Origin: Candidatus Moraniibacteriota bacterium
GTDB taxonomy: Bacteria > Patescibacteriota > Minisyncoccia > Moranbacterales > GCA-2747515
Assembly (NCBI GenBank): GCA_027069365.1
Contig: JALXES010000062.1
Span: 1-5,577, forward strand
Reading direction: 5' to 3'
DNA length: 5,577 nt
Under the pieces are notes generated by a model. The model was given only the letters and a program-made list of their open reading frames with translations, was not told the origin of the DNA and searched no databases. Within the stretch, counting starts at the first letter, position 1. The number at the start of each line of letters is the position of its first letter. The position numbers and the translations under genes were made by a program. Shown here piece by piece: positions 1-4,749 of the stretch.

Positions 1-760
1 GAATGTACACCATATCCACATAGAAGAAAAACGCCTGCCTCATTGATGTATTGCGATGCACAAGAACATCTTGTGGCGCCATAAAAAGTGTCGCGATATC
101 AATATGTGTCACTGAAAAAAATCCTTTTGTAACACCAATAACCAAGATGCCAACTAGAGATATCAATGCAGATACAGCAAAGAAAACGCTGTATGTCCCA
201 AGCGCCACAAGGAATATTCTGTAGAATTTTTTTGTATGGACACGTGCATATAACACTGCAAAAATTACTGAAAATATAATCTCAAGGCGATAGCCAATGG
301 TAATGCCAGTTTGTGGTGTCTGCCCAAAAACTGTAAAAAACGATAACATGAGTCCCGGTATATTTGTAATCTCATAGTAACTAATGATTTCTCCTTTGTA
401 TACCAAATCAAAAAGCGGTGCAATCAAAATAATCGGCATTCCCGTGAGGAGTACTGGAAGCACATTATGCAACGGCAATTGCAATATCAATCGCCACACA
501 AAGACAAGTGCCATCAGCACAAAGAGGAATGCAAAGACCATTTCCGCAGAACGCAATGCGGTATCTACAAATGACTCCACTTTAAAACCACCGATCCACC
601 ATTGCTCTACCAAACGTATGACGATGATTGCAAAAAAGGTAGCGAAAAATGCATGCGCAGATAATGACCTTCTCTCAACCGTTTTGATTACACTAACAAA
701 AAAGTGCCATGGCGCACGTATTGATGCGAATACTTTTTTTGTGAGAGATTCATATAGCAT
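1..760 (-). CDS. Multi-pass membrane protein, function unknown (partial, C-terminus off window)
   Basis: The reverse strand is open from an ATG at 760-758 to the left edge, giving 253 residues with no stop. An in-frame TAG lies about 50 nt upstream, and this is the first ATG after it. The protein is strongly hydrophobic with about five or six predicted membrane segments, near residues 36-52, 72-94, 100-122, 133-146, 158-174 and 180-210. Basic residues follow several of them (HTKKFYR near 175-181). The first 35 residues are amphipathic and basic (KTVERR). I see no catalytic motif and do not recognise the family. It could be the N-terminal part of a larger membrane enzyme or transporter, since the C-terminus is missing. 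The gene is divergent from rpsF and has its own promoter at 767-795. The reading frame is well supported; the function is unknown. Confidence 0.8.
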   Translation of the reverse strand, partial: MLYESLTKKVFASIRAPWHFFVSVIKTVERRSLSAHAFFATFFAIIVIRLVEQWWIGGFKVESFVDTALRSAEMVFAFLFVLMALVFVWRLILQLPLHNVLPVLLTGMPIILIAPLFDLVYKGEIISYYEITNIPGLMLSFFTVFGQTPQTGITIGYRLEIIFSVIFAVLYARVHTKKFYRIFLVALGTYSVFFAVSALISLVGILVIGVTKGFFSVTHIDIATLFMAPQDVLVHRNTSMRQAFFFYVDMVYI

Positions 761-766
761 ACTGCC

Positions 767-795
767 ATCATACAGGGCTCTTGTCAGGCTGTCTA
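767..795 (-). promoter_or_regulatory. Sigma70-type promoter for the membrane protein gene, predicted leaderless
   Basis: Read on the minus strand, TAGACA (795-790) and TATGAT (772-767) are separated by 17 nt, each one base off consensus. Transcription should start about seven bases past the -10 box, at 760, which is the A of the ATG. The predicted mRNA therefore has no 5' leader and no ribosome binding site. The -35 box lies inside the spacer of the plus-strand rpsF promoter, so the two divergent promoters share DNA. Confidence 0.55.
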
Positions 796-809
796 CTGTG
801 TGCTACAAT
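781..809 (+). promoter_or_regulatory. Strong extended -10 promoter of the rpsF-ssb-rpsR operon
   Basis: TTGTCA (781-786), a 17-nt spacer and TACAAT (804-809) match the sigma70 consensus closely. TGC directly before the -10 box makes the extended -10 form TGCTACAAT. The predicted start is near 816, giving a leader of about 132 nt before the rpsF ATG at 948. The same TGC-plus-TACAAT arrangement recurs in the minus-strand promoter at 3295-3323. Confidence 0.75.
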
Positions 810-870
810 CACAGCAAACAAGCAAAGTCCCTGCGCATCCCGCTCCTTCGTGTGAGACCAGGATGTGCCA

Positions 871-925
871 CGTCCGCGTCGGTGCGGACATGCGCACGCG
901 CGGACGCCTTGTTTGCGTGTTTTTT
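871..925 (+). promoter_or_regulatory. Structured rpsF leader with competing hairpins, candidate bS6:bS18 control site
   Basis: The leader contains a perfect 8-bp stem, CGTCCGCG (871-878) with CGCGGACG (899-906). It is extended inside by GTGCG (882-886) with CGCAC (893-897). GTCCGC (872-877) can instead pair with a nearer GCGGAC (884-889), so two hairpins exclude each other. A third weak stem, CACGC (895-899) with GCGTG (915-919), runs straight into six T residues (920-925) and resembles a weak terminator. In many bacteria the bS6:bS18 complex binds its own operon leader at a stem with a bulged CCG. A CCG occurs at 874-876, but I cannot show it bulged. The structure is seen in the sequence; the regulatory role is inference. 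Confidence 0.5.
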
Positions 926-947
926 AATCCATTTAATATTCATTCGC

Positions 948-1403
948 ATGAAAGAATATGAACTCATCTACCTGATCGGTGCGTCGCAGAAGGAGAACTT
1001 CCGCGCCATTGATAAGGATGTCCACGCCATCGTTGAGAAGTTCGGCGGCACATGGCTGGACAAGCAAGTGACCGAAGAGCGTCGCTTGGCCTATGAGATC
1101 AAGCACGAGCGCAACGGCCTGTATGTCACACAGCGTTTTACGCTCCCGGATGTGGACGAGCGCGAGGAGAACGGCATTGAGCTGAGCGACAACCCTATCG
1201 CTGAAATCAACCGCGAGCTTGGTCTGCACACCGGCATCCTGCGCGCACTCATCGTCAGCGCAGAAGACCTGCCGCCGCTGATGACTAAGGAAGAGAAAGA
1301 TGCTCTGCGCATCAAAAAGCAGCAAGAACGTGAACTGCGGGAGAACAAGAACGTCTCCGGCGCCGCGATTGACAAGCAAGTGGAAGACGCGCTCCACATC
1401 TAA
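948..1403 (+). CDS. rpsF: 30S ribosomal protein bS6
   Basis: A 151-residue protein with the bS6 fold signature. It opens with MKEYELIYLIGA (first beta strand), followed by the alpha helix (residues 16-33) and FGGTWLDKQ. RRLAYEIKHERNGLYV (45-60) is the characteristic basic strand region, and the second helix (NPIAEINREL, 82-91) leads to the last strand (ILRALIV, 97-103). A highly charged tail (about 110-151) makes it longer than the roughly 100-residue core, as in several lineages. bS6 sits on the 30S platform, where it binds bS18 and the central domain of 16S rRNA. I chose the ATG at 948 because homology starts exactly there. The frame stays open upstream to 384, but that stretch has no ribosomal character and contains the promoter. 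No Shine-Dalgarno sequence is present. It is the first gene of the operon with ssb and rpsR. Confidence 0.96.
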   Translation: MKEYELIYLIGASQKENFRAIDKDVHAIVEKFGGTWLDKQVTEERRLAYEIKHERNGLYVTQRFTLPDVDEREENGIELSDNPIAEINRELGLHTGILRALIVSAEDLPPLMTKEEKDALRIKKQQERELRENKNVSGAAIDKQVEDALHI

Positions 1404-1411
1404 AACACATC

Positions 1412-1443
1412 ACTGTGAGTTTTTCATAATCAGCACTCACAGT
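1412..1443 (+). promoter_or_regulatory. Perfect 9-bp inverted repeat in the rpsF-ssb gap
   Basis: ACTGTGAGT (1412-1420) and ACTCACAGT (1435-1443) are exact reverse complements around a 14-nt AT-rich loop. The arms fill most of the 53-nt gap between the rpsF stop and the ssb ATG, ending 13 nt before that ATG. It could be an RNA hairpin tuning ssb translation or processing, or a DNA operator. No T-run follows, so it is not a terminator. Confidence 0.5.
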
Positions 1444-1456
1444 TAACACAATACGT

Positions 1457-1951
1457 ATGAACCTCAACAAAGTTCAACTCATCGGCCGCCTCACACGCGA
1501 CCCGGAAGTACGCACCACACAGAGCGGACAAACCGTTACGACCATTGGTCTGGCCACCAACCGCAACTGGACCGACAAAAACGGCCAGAAGCAGGAGCAG
1601 TCGGAGTACCACAACATCGTGCTGTGGGGTAAATTGGCAGAAATCGCCGGACAGTACCTCGTGAAGGGGCAAGAGGCCTACTTTGAAGGGCGACTGCAGA
1701 CACGCAAGTACCAGGCAAAAGACGGCTCCGAGCGCTACACAACGGAGATTGTCGCAGAAAACATGCAAATGGGTGCCAAGCCGCAGGGCGCAAGCTACAC
1801 GCCACGTCCGGCAGCTGCTCAAGCTGCAGCACCGGCAGCCGCAGGTGCTGCAAGTACACCAAAAGCAGCAGCGCCACAACAGTCTGAAGACATCCCTACC
1901 ATCAACCTTGACGACGTGGACGATGTCAACATTGAAGATGTACCATTCTAA
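1457..1951 (+). CDS. ssb: Single-stranded DNA-binding protein SSB
   Basis: A 164-residue SSB. The OB-fold DNA-binding domain spans about residues 1-106: MNLNKVQLIGRLTRDPEVR, then ATNRNW (33-38), YHNIVLWGKLAE (51-62), YFEGRLQTRKY (75-85) and RYTTEIVAENMQM (93-105). Aromatic residues at W38, Y51, W57 and Y85 match the DNA-stacking positions of bacterial SSBs. An Ala/Pro-rich disordered linker (about 112-143) follows. The acidic tail ends in NIEDVPF, which corresponds to the DDDIPF-type tip that recruits replication and repair proteins. SSB coats single-stranded DNA as a tetramer during replication, recombination and repair. The start at ATG 1457 is fixed by the homology, with an ACA-rich upstream region and no Shine-Dalgarno. 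It lies between rpsF and rpsR, the common bacterial arrangement. Confidence 0.97.
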   Translation: MNLNKVQLIGRLTRDPEVRTTQSGQTVTTIGLATNRNWTDKNGQKQEQSEYHNIVLWGKLAEIAGQYLVKGQEAYFEGRLQTRKYQAKDGSERYTTEIVAENMQMGAKPQGASYTPRPAAAQAAAPAAAGAASTPKAAAPQQSEDIPTINLDDVDDVNIEDVPF

Positions 1952-1961
1952 CAACACACCT

Positions 1962-2165
1962 ATGAAGAAACCGTGCATTATCGGTGGCAAGAGGATTGAC
2001 GTCATTGACTACAAAGACGCCGACTTCCTCCGCCGCTTCCTGAATTCTCAGGGCAAAATCTATCCCCCAAAGCGCTATGGTGTGAGCGCCTCATGCCAGC
2101 GCAAGATTGCCGCTGCTATCAAGCGCGCACGCTACATGGGGCTGCTGCCATACGTTGTAAAGTAG
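1962..2165 (+). CDS. rpsR: 30S ribosomal protein bS18
   Basis: A 67-residue protein carrying the bS18 signature IDYKDADFLRRFLNSQGKI (15-33). It is followed by PPKRYGVSASCQRKIAAAIKRARYMGLLPYV (35-65), the basic region that contacts 16S rRNA. bS18 partners bS6 on the 30S platform. The ATG at 1962 lies 10 nt after the ssb stop and gives the expected MKKPC start. The frame extends upstream inside ssb, but that part is a shadow of ssb. No Shine-Dalgarno is seen; the bases before the ATG read AACACACCT, repeated almost exactly before efp. It is the last gene of the rpsF-ssb-rpsR unit, followed by a hairpin with a T-run at 2175-2206. Confidence 0.97.
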   Translation: MKKPCIIGGKRIDVIDYKDADFLRRFLNSQGKIYPPKRYGVSASCQRKIAAAIKRARYMGLLPYVVK

Positions 2166-2174
2166 CACGAGAGG

Positions 2175-2206
2175 AAATCCGTTGCGCGTATGCCCAGCGG
2201 ATTTTT
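2175..2206 (+). terminator. Moderate intrinsic terminator between rpsR and efp
   Basis: AAATCCG (2175-2181) pairs with CGGATTT (2198-2204), with two further pairs (TG with CA) after a one-base mismatch and a loop of about 12 nt. A run of five T residues (2202-2206) closes it, but three of them are used in the stem, so termination is probably partial. It ends the ribosomal-protein operon 10 nt after the rpsR stop. I see no clear promoter between it and efp, so read-through may feed efp. Confidence 0.6.
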
Positions 2207-2230
2207 CTATCACACCTAACAATCACACCT

Positions 2231-2788
2231 ATGCTTAATCTCAGCGACATCAAGGCCGGCAAGCTCATCCTCCTGGATGGCGAGCCGCACAAAGTCCTCA
2301 CAAACGAACACTCCAAAATGGGCCGCATGGGCGCTGTGATGCGCACCAAGCTCAAAAACCTCATCACCGGCGCCGTCTTTGACAAGACCTTCCAAGGCGC
2401 CGACAAAGTGGACGAAGCCAGCGTCACCACGACCAAAGCGCAGTATCTGTACCGCGAGGGCAACGAGTTTGTATTTATGGACACCGCTACCTACGAGCAG
2501 TTCTCTCTGGATGCACGCGTTGTGGGAGATGCCACAGCCTATCTCACCGAGGGCTTGGAAGTGAGCATCATGATCTTCAATGACCAACCCATTGATCTGC
2601 GCCTCCCGGCGAAGGTCACACTCACTGTCACCGAAGCGCCGCCATCCATCAAGGGCAACACCAGCTCCGGCGGTGACAAGCTCGTGACCGTGGAGACCGG
2701 CGTCAAAATTACAACACCGCTCTTTGTAGAAGCCGGCGACAAGATTGTTGTCAACACGGACCGCGGCACGTATGTGAGCAAAGAATAG
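2231..2788 (+). CDS. efp: Elongation factor P (EF-P), arginine-tipped
   Basis: A 185-residue protein, the usual EF-P length. Domain I (about 1-62, KOW/SH3-like) contains LSDIKAGKLILLDGEPHKV and the tip loop EHSKMGRMGAVMRTKLKNL. Domain II (about 65-126) includes QYLYREGNEFVFMDTATYEQ. Domain III (about 128-185) carries APPSIKGNTSSGG and ends NTDRGTYVSKE, the EF-P C-terminal signature. EF-P binds between the ribosomal P and E sites and relieves stalling at consecutive prolines. The residue that reaches the peptidyl-transferase centre, Lys34 in E. coli, is Arg32 here. That argues against beta-lysylation; arginine-type EF-Ps are rhamnosylated by EarP in some proteobacteria, while others act unmodified. 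The ATG at 2231 follows a CACACCTA direct repeat (2211-2218 and 2225-2232) and no Shine-Dalgarno. Confidence 0.96.
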   Translation: MLNLSDIKAGKLILLDGEPHKVLTNEHSKMGRMGAVMRTKLKNLITGAVFDKTFQGADKVDEASVTTTKAQYLYREGNEFVFMDTATYEQFSLDARVVGDATAYLTEGLEVSIMIFNDQPIDLRLPAKVTLTVTEAPPSIKGNTSSGGDKLVTVETGVKITTPLFVEAGDKIVVNTDRGTYVSKE

Positions 2789-2814
2789 CTGCATCGCGCC
2801 ACCGACCGCGTAAG

Positions 2815-2845
2815 AAAAAACCCGTCCTCGTCAGGACGGGTTTTT
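2815..2845 (+). terminator. Strong, probably bidirectional terminator after efp
   Basis: CCCGTCCT (2821-2828) and AGGACGGG (2833-2840) form a perfect 8-bp GC-rich stem with a CGTC loop. Five T residues follow (2841-2845) and six A residues precede (2815-2820), so the stem extends with A-T pairs and works in either direction. It ends the plus-strand efp transcript and can also stop the convergent minus-strand transcript of the cysteine-rich gene. Confidence 0.92.
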
Positions 2846-2966
2846 GTGAGCGTCTCACATGTTCTTCAATTGTCTTTTTGTTTGTGTTTGTGTGCGCGAC
2901 TTCGGCGTCGCGCAAGTAAAGTACTTTGTTTGTGTTCTGTGGAAGTGTGCGTGTGACCACGCACAC
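2845..2966. repeat. Intergenic tract with three hairpins and a palindrome
   Basis: No gene is seen between the efp terminator and the stop of the cysteine-rich gene. The tract holds TGTGAG (2845-2850) with CTCACA (2854-2859), and GCGCGAC (2894-2900) with GTCGCGC (2907-2913). It also has the palindrome AAAGTACTTT (2918-2927), and a 9-bp stem GTGTGCGTG (2945-2953) with CACGCACAC (2958-2966) around a TGAC loop. The last lies 4 nt past the stop of the minus-strand gene at 2971, so it may protect that mRNA 3' end; no T-run follows it. Confidence 0.5.
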
Positions 2967-2970
2967 CGTC

Positions 2971-3183
2971 CTACAAGAGTCCCATCATGTTAAACGCGCT
3001 GAGCGTCAACATTGGCATGAGCATCAGGAGTGTTGCAAACTTTGCATCCTCACTGACGTTGAACTCTACGTCACATAAGCCGCCGGAGCAGGTGCCTGTC
3101 CCCTCGCAGGAACATGCCTCTGTCTCTGCTGACTCTTCTCTGCCGGAGCATCCACAGCCCCCGCACGTGTGTGTTTCTTCCAT
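2971..3183 (-). CDS. Small cysteine-rich protein with hydrophobic C-terminal segment, function unknown
   Basis: A 70-residue reading frame starting MEETHTCGGCGCSG. It has seven cysteines in the first 37 residues (7, 10, 12, 24, 26, 32, 37) arranged as CxxCxC, CxC and CxxxxC. The spacer is acidic (REESAETEA), and a hydrophobic stretch from about 48 to 70 (KFATLLMLMPMLTLSAFNM) could span or anchor to a membrane. The clustered cysteines suggest metal or iron-sulfur binding or disulfides; no family is recognised. No signal peptide precedes the cysteines, so a cytosolic head with a C-tail anchor is possible. A near-consensus promoter and a structured leader lie about 105-140 nt upstream on the same strand, and a strong hairpin follows the stop, which supports a real gene. 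The start has no Shine-Dalgarno but an ACA-rich upstream region like ssb and rpsR. It could still be a chance frame. Confidence 0.6.
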   Translation of the reverse strand: MEETHTCGGCGCSGREESAETEACSCEGTGTCSGGLCDVEFNVSEDAKFATLLMLMPMLTLSAFNMMGLL

Positions 3184-3214
3184 AGTTTGTGTTTTTATGG
3201 ACGGATTACGACAT

Positions 3215-3277
3215 AAAAAAATCGGGCATCTGAAGAGCTCTTTCCGGAGGAAATGCGCTCAACAGAATCACCCGATT
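3215..3277 (-). terminator. Intrinsic terminator inside the leader of the cysteine-rich gene (copy A)
   Basis: On the minus strand, AATCGGG (3277-3271) pairs with CCCGATT (3226-3220), followed by a run of seven T residues (3221-3215). The 44-nt loop contains smaller stems, TTTCC with GGAAA and the palindrome AAGAGCTCTT. With a start near 3288, termination would release an RNA of about 74 nt before the gene at 3183. Its 5' arm overlaps a competing hairpin, GAATC-GGGT-GATTC (3278-3265). Confidence 0.65.
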
Positions 3278-3324
3278 CCTTTATTGACACTTCTATTGTA
3301 GCACGCCAAATTGCTTTTGTCAAT
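3264..3324 (-). repeat. 61-bp promoter-leader element, copy A
   Basis: This block aligns without gaps to 4779-4839 with 48 of 61 bases identical by hand count. Identity starts at ATTGACA (-35 region) and ends at TCT after the small hairpin; sequence outside is not similar. Shared parts are ATTGACA, AAAGC, TTTGGC, AGTGTC, TAAAG and TCGGGTGA. Identity in the promoter spacer and the first transcribed bases exceeds what a promoter alone needs, so it is likely a duplicated regulatory unit. Confidence 0.75.
3295..3323 (-). promoter_or_regulatory. Near-consensus promoter for the cysteine-rich gene (copy A)
   Basis: On the minus strand, TTGACA (3323-3318) is a perfect -35 box, followed by 17 nt and TACAAT (3300-3295), preceded by TGC (extended -10). 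The predicted start is near 3288. A 7-bp inverted repeat, ATTGACA (3324-3318) with TGTCAAT, flanks the core promoter; its second arm lies just after the start site and could serve as an operator half-site. Confidence 0.8.
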
Positions 3325-3543
3325 GCTGCCGCTCGTGGCATGTTCTGCCATCCCTTCCCTGCCGCGTGTACGGCATCGCGACGGCGAACTGCAGATGTGT
3401 AACGGGCACTGCATGCGTGACATGCACATAGCGATGTCTGGTGTGTGCTCTCACGCTACGCACTGTACCCCAGCATATGACGCACGTGCGCAGCGTGACC
3501 GTGTTGTGGTTGTGTGTTGTTAATGATTACCGACCGTGCGTGG
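3325..3543. other. Intergenic region with one long imperfect hairpin
   Basis: About 220 nt between promoter copy A and the stop of the surface protein gene show no convincing gene. TCACGCTACGCAC (3451-3463) pairs with GTGCGCAGCGTGA (3486-3498) over 13 positions with a single A/C mismatch and a 22-nt loop. CGCACGTGCG (3481-3490) is a perfect palindrome inside it. Lying 46 nt past the surface gene stop, it could be a 3'-end structure of that mRNA, although there is no T-run. Confidence 0.45.
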
Positions 3544-4536
3544 TTACGCATTTGTCGCAATAGTGAATGTCACCACCTGGCTGTACTCTCCCGCAACCGT
3601 GTCACCGTCAATCGCTGCCTTGTAGGTGATGTCAAACTTGTCTTTGTTGACAGTTGTTGCACTGTCTACAATTTCCTTTGGGCCGTCAGCGGCAGTTGGT
3701 AGCGCATCGTCGCCGCTCCCAAAGAGCGTGTTGTCCGTGTCCTCTACGGCCAGCGTGACAACGCTGTCATCAGACCGGAAGTTGGACACTTCTATACCGT
3801 ACCCTTCCGTGCCGGCTGTCACAACATCTGTAGTGATGCGGTCAATAGTGTTCAGTCCACCGGCATCGCGTAAGTCACCGTCGGTTTCCACATAGACCTG
3901 CACACCGGAACGGTTGTTGGAGTGCACCTCGTAGGTCTGCGTCACCTCTTTGACAGAAGCGACAGACAGTGTGCCGAGGTCCATTGTGACGTCATCTACA
4001 GCCAGCGTTGTAAACAGTGGAACTGTCGCCGTCACGTCCGTTGTGTTGTCATTGGTCTTGATCGCCAGACCGAAGTCATAGGGATACTTCTCAAAGTTGT
4101 TGATGTTGATTGCCACGGACTGCTGCGCGTAGGTTGTTGCCGTGTAGCTTGATAGCACATTGGCCATTTCCACCGTGACCGGTGTGTTGGCGCTGATCGC
4201 GCTGCCCACCGTCAGTGTGATGGAGTTGTCCACTGCATCAATAGCATGTGCTGTCGTCGCGCCATTGAGTGTCACCGTGTCATCGCTGGTGTCACTGTCC
4301 ACAGGCGCTTCCGTGACCGGGAATGTAAAGATAATCTTGTCACCGCCGGCGAGTGCCTCACCCGTGGTAAACGAGATTGTCGTGGTCCCCGGCGTGCTGC
4401 CGGAGCCGGTCTGCTCCCAGACACCATCAGAGATTTTCTTTGGTGTCGCGGCATTCGCATGCGGCAGTGCAACCATCGCATTTGCAAACGCACAAAGCGT
4501 CAGGAAGGAAACCTTCCGCAATACATTCTTGTTCAT
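3544..4536 (-). CDS. Secreted beta-rich surface protein, function unknown
   Basis: A 330-residue protein with a clear Sec signal peptide: basic MNKNVLRKVS, hydrophobic core FLTLCAFANAMVAL and a likely signal peptidase I site after ANA (residues 27-29). The mature part is rich in Thr, Val, Ser and Asp and poor in Lys, typical of beta-sandwich surface proteins. An N-terminal module (about 35-150) contains TTTISFTTGEALAGGDKIIFTFPV. A second module (about 165-330) contains TMDLGTLSVASVKEVTQTYE, SNNRSGVQVYVETDGDL and GTEGYGIEV, and ends YKAAIDGDTVAGEYSQVV plus a short TFTI strand. The latter pattern resembles secreted proteins I associate with Patescibacteria, and loosely the C-terminal WxL/coat-like sandwiches of Gram-positives. 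No sortase signal, lipobox or C-terminal membrane helix is present, so attachment would be non-covalent or the protein is released. A 267-nt leader with a terminator and promoter (copy B) precedes it. The function is not known. Confidence 0.88.
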   Translation of the reverse strand: MNKNVLRKVSFLTLCAFANAMVALPHANAATPKKISDGVWEQTGSGSTPGTTTISFTTGEALAGGDKIIFTFPVTEAPVDSDTSDDTVTLNGATTAHAIDAVDNSITLTVGSAISANTPVTVEMANVLSSYTATTYAQQSVAININNFEKYPYDFGLAIKTNDNTTDVTATVPLFTTLAVDDVTMDLGTLSVASVKEVTQTYEVHSNNRSGVQVYVETDGDLRDAGGLNTIDRITTDVVTAGTEGYGIEVSNFRSDDSVVTLAVEDTDNTLFGSGDDALPTAADGPKEIVDSATTVNKDKFDITYKAAIDGDTVAGEYSQVVTFTIATNA

Positions 4537-4580
4537 ATGTCAACGAGTTATGTTTTTATTTTTGTTTTTTCTGCAAAGGT

Positions 4581-4664
4581 CATGCAGTGCATGTGGTTGT
4601 GTCACACATCATGCTGCCCTCTGACCTCTGCGCCGCCCTCCTTAGAGCGATACAAAAATGTATC
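4581..4664. repeat. Two inverted repeats in the surface-gene leader
   Basis: CATGCAGTGCATG (4581-4593) is a perfect odd palindrome with a 6-bp arm. GATACA (4649-4654) and TGTATC (4659-4664) form a 6-bp inverted repeat around four A residues. Both lie in the untranslated stretch between the leader terminator and the ATG at 4536, where they could be operators or RNA hairpins. No gene is seen in 4537-4749. Confidence 0.4.
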
Positions 4665-4749
4665 AAACATACTCTCGGCTTCCCCCTCCATGACCGTGGC
4701 CCGTACGCTGCCCGGCACAAAGCGGTGTCGCCCCTCTAGAACACCCTAG

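Noticed and set aside
384..947. Long in-frame upstream extension of rpsF on the plus strand
   Set aside because: bS6 homology begins exactly at 948. The extension overlaps the opposite-strand membrane protein gene and contains the rpsF promoter and leader hairpin.
1430..2005. 191-residue minus-strand frame opposite ssb
   Set aside because: It is antisense to a certain gene with no recognisable motifs; its cysteine-rich composition reflects the reverse of the Ala/Gln codons of ssb.
2216..2794. 192-residue minus-strand frame opposite efp
   Set aside because: EF-P on the plus strand is unambiguous, and the antisense frame shows no domain.
3253..3402. Plus-strand 49-residue frame with GGAGG two bases before its ATG
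   Set aside because: The spacing is too short, the real genes here do not use Shine-Dalgarno sites, and the frame runs antisense through leader A and its promoter. The GGAGG is part of a leader stem.
3311..3523. Plus-strand 70-residue TTG-start frame with a lipobox-like LVAC
   Set aside because: There is no upstream promoter or start context on that strand, it overlaps the minus-strand promoter, and the rest of the peptide has no lipoprotein character.
4246..4749. Plus-strand frames opposite the surface gene signal region
   Set aside because: They are shadows of a gene with a clear signal peptide and biased Thr/Val/Asp composition; no motif is present.
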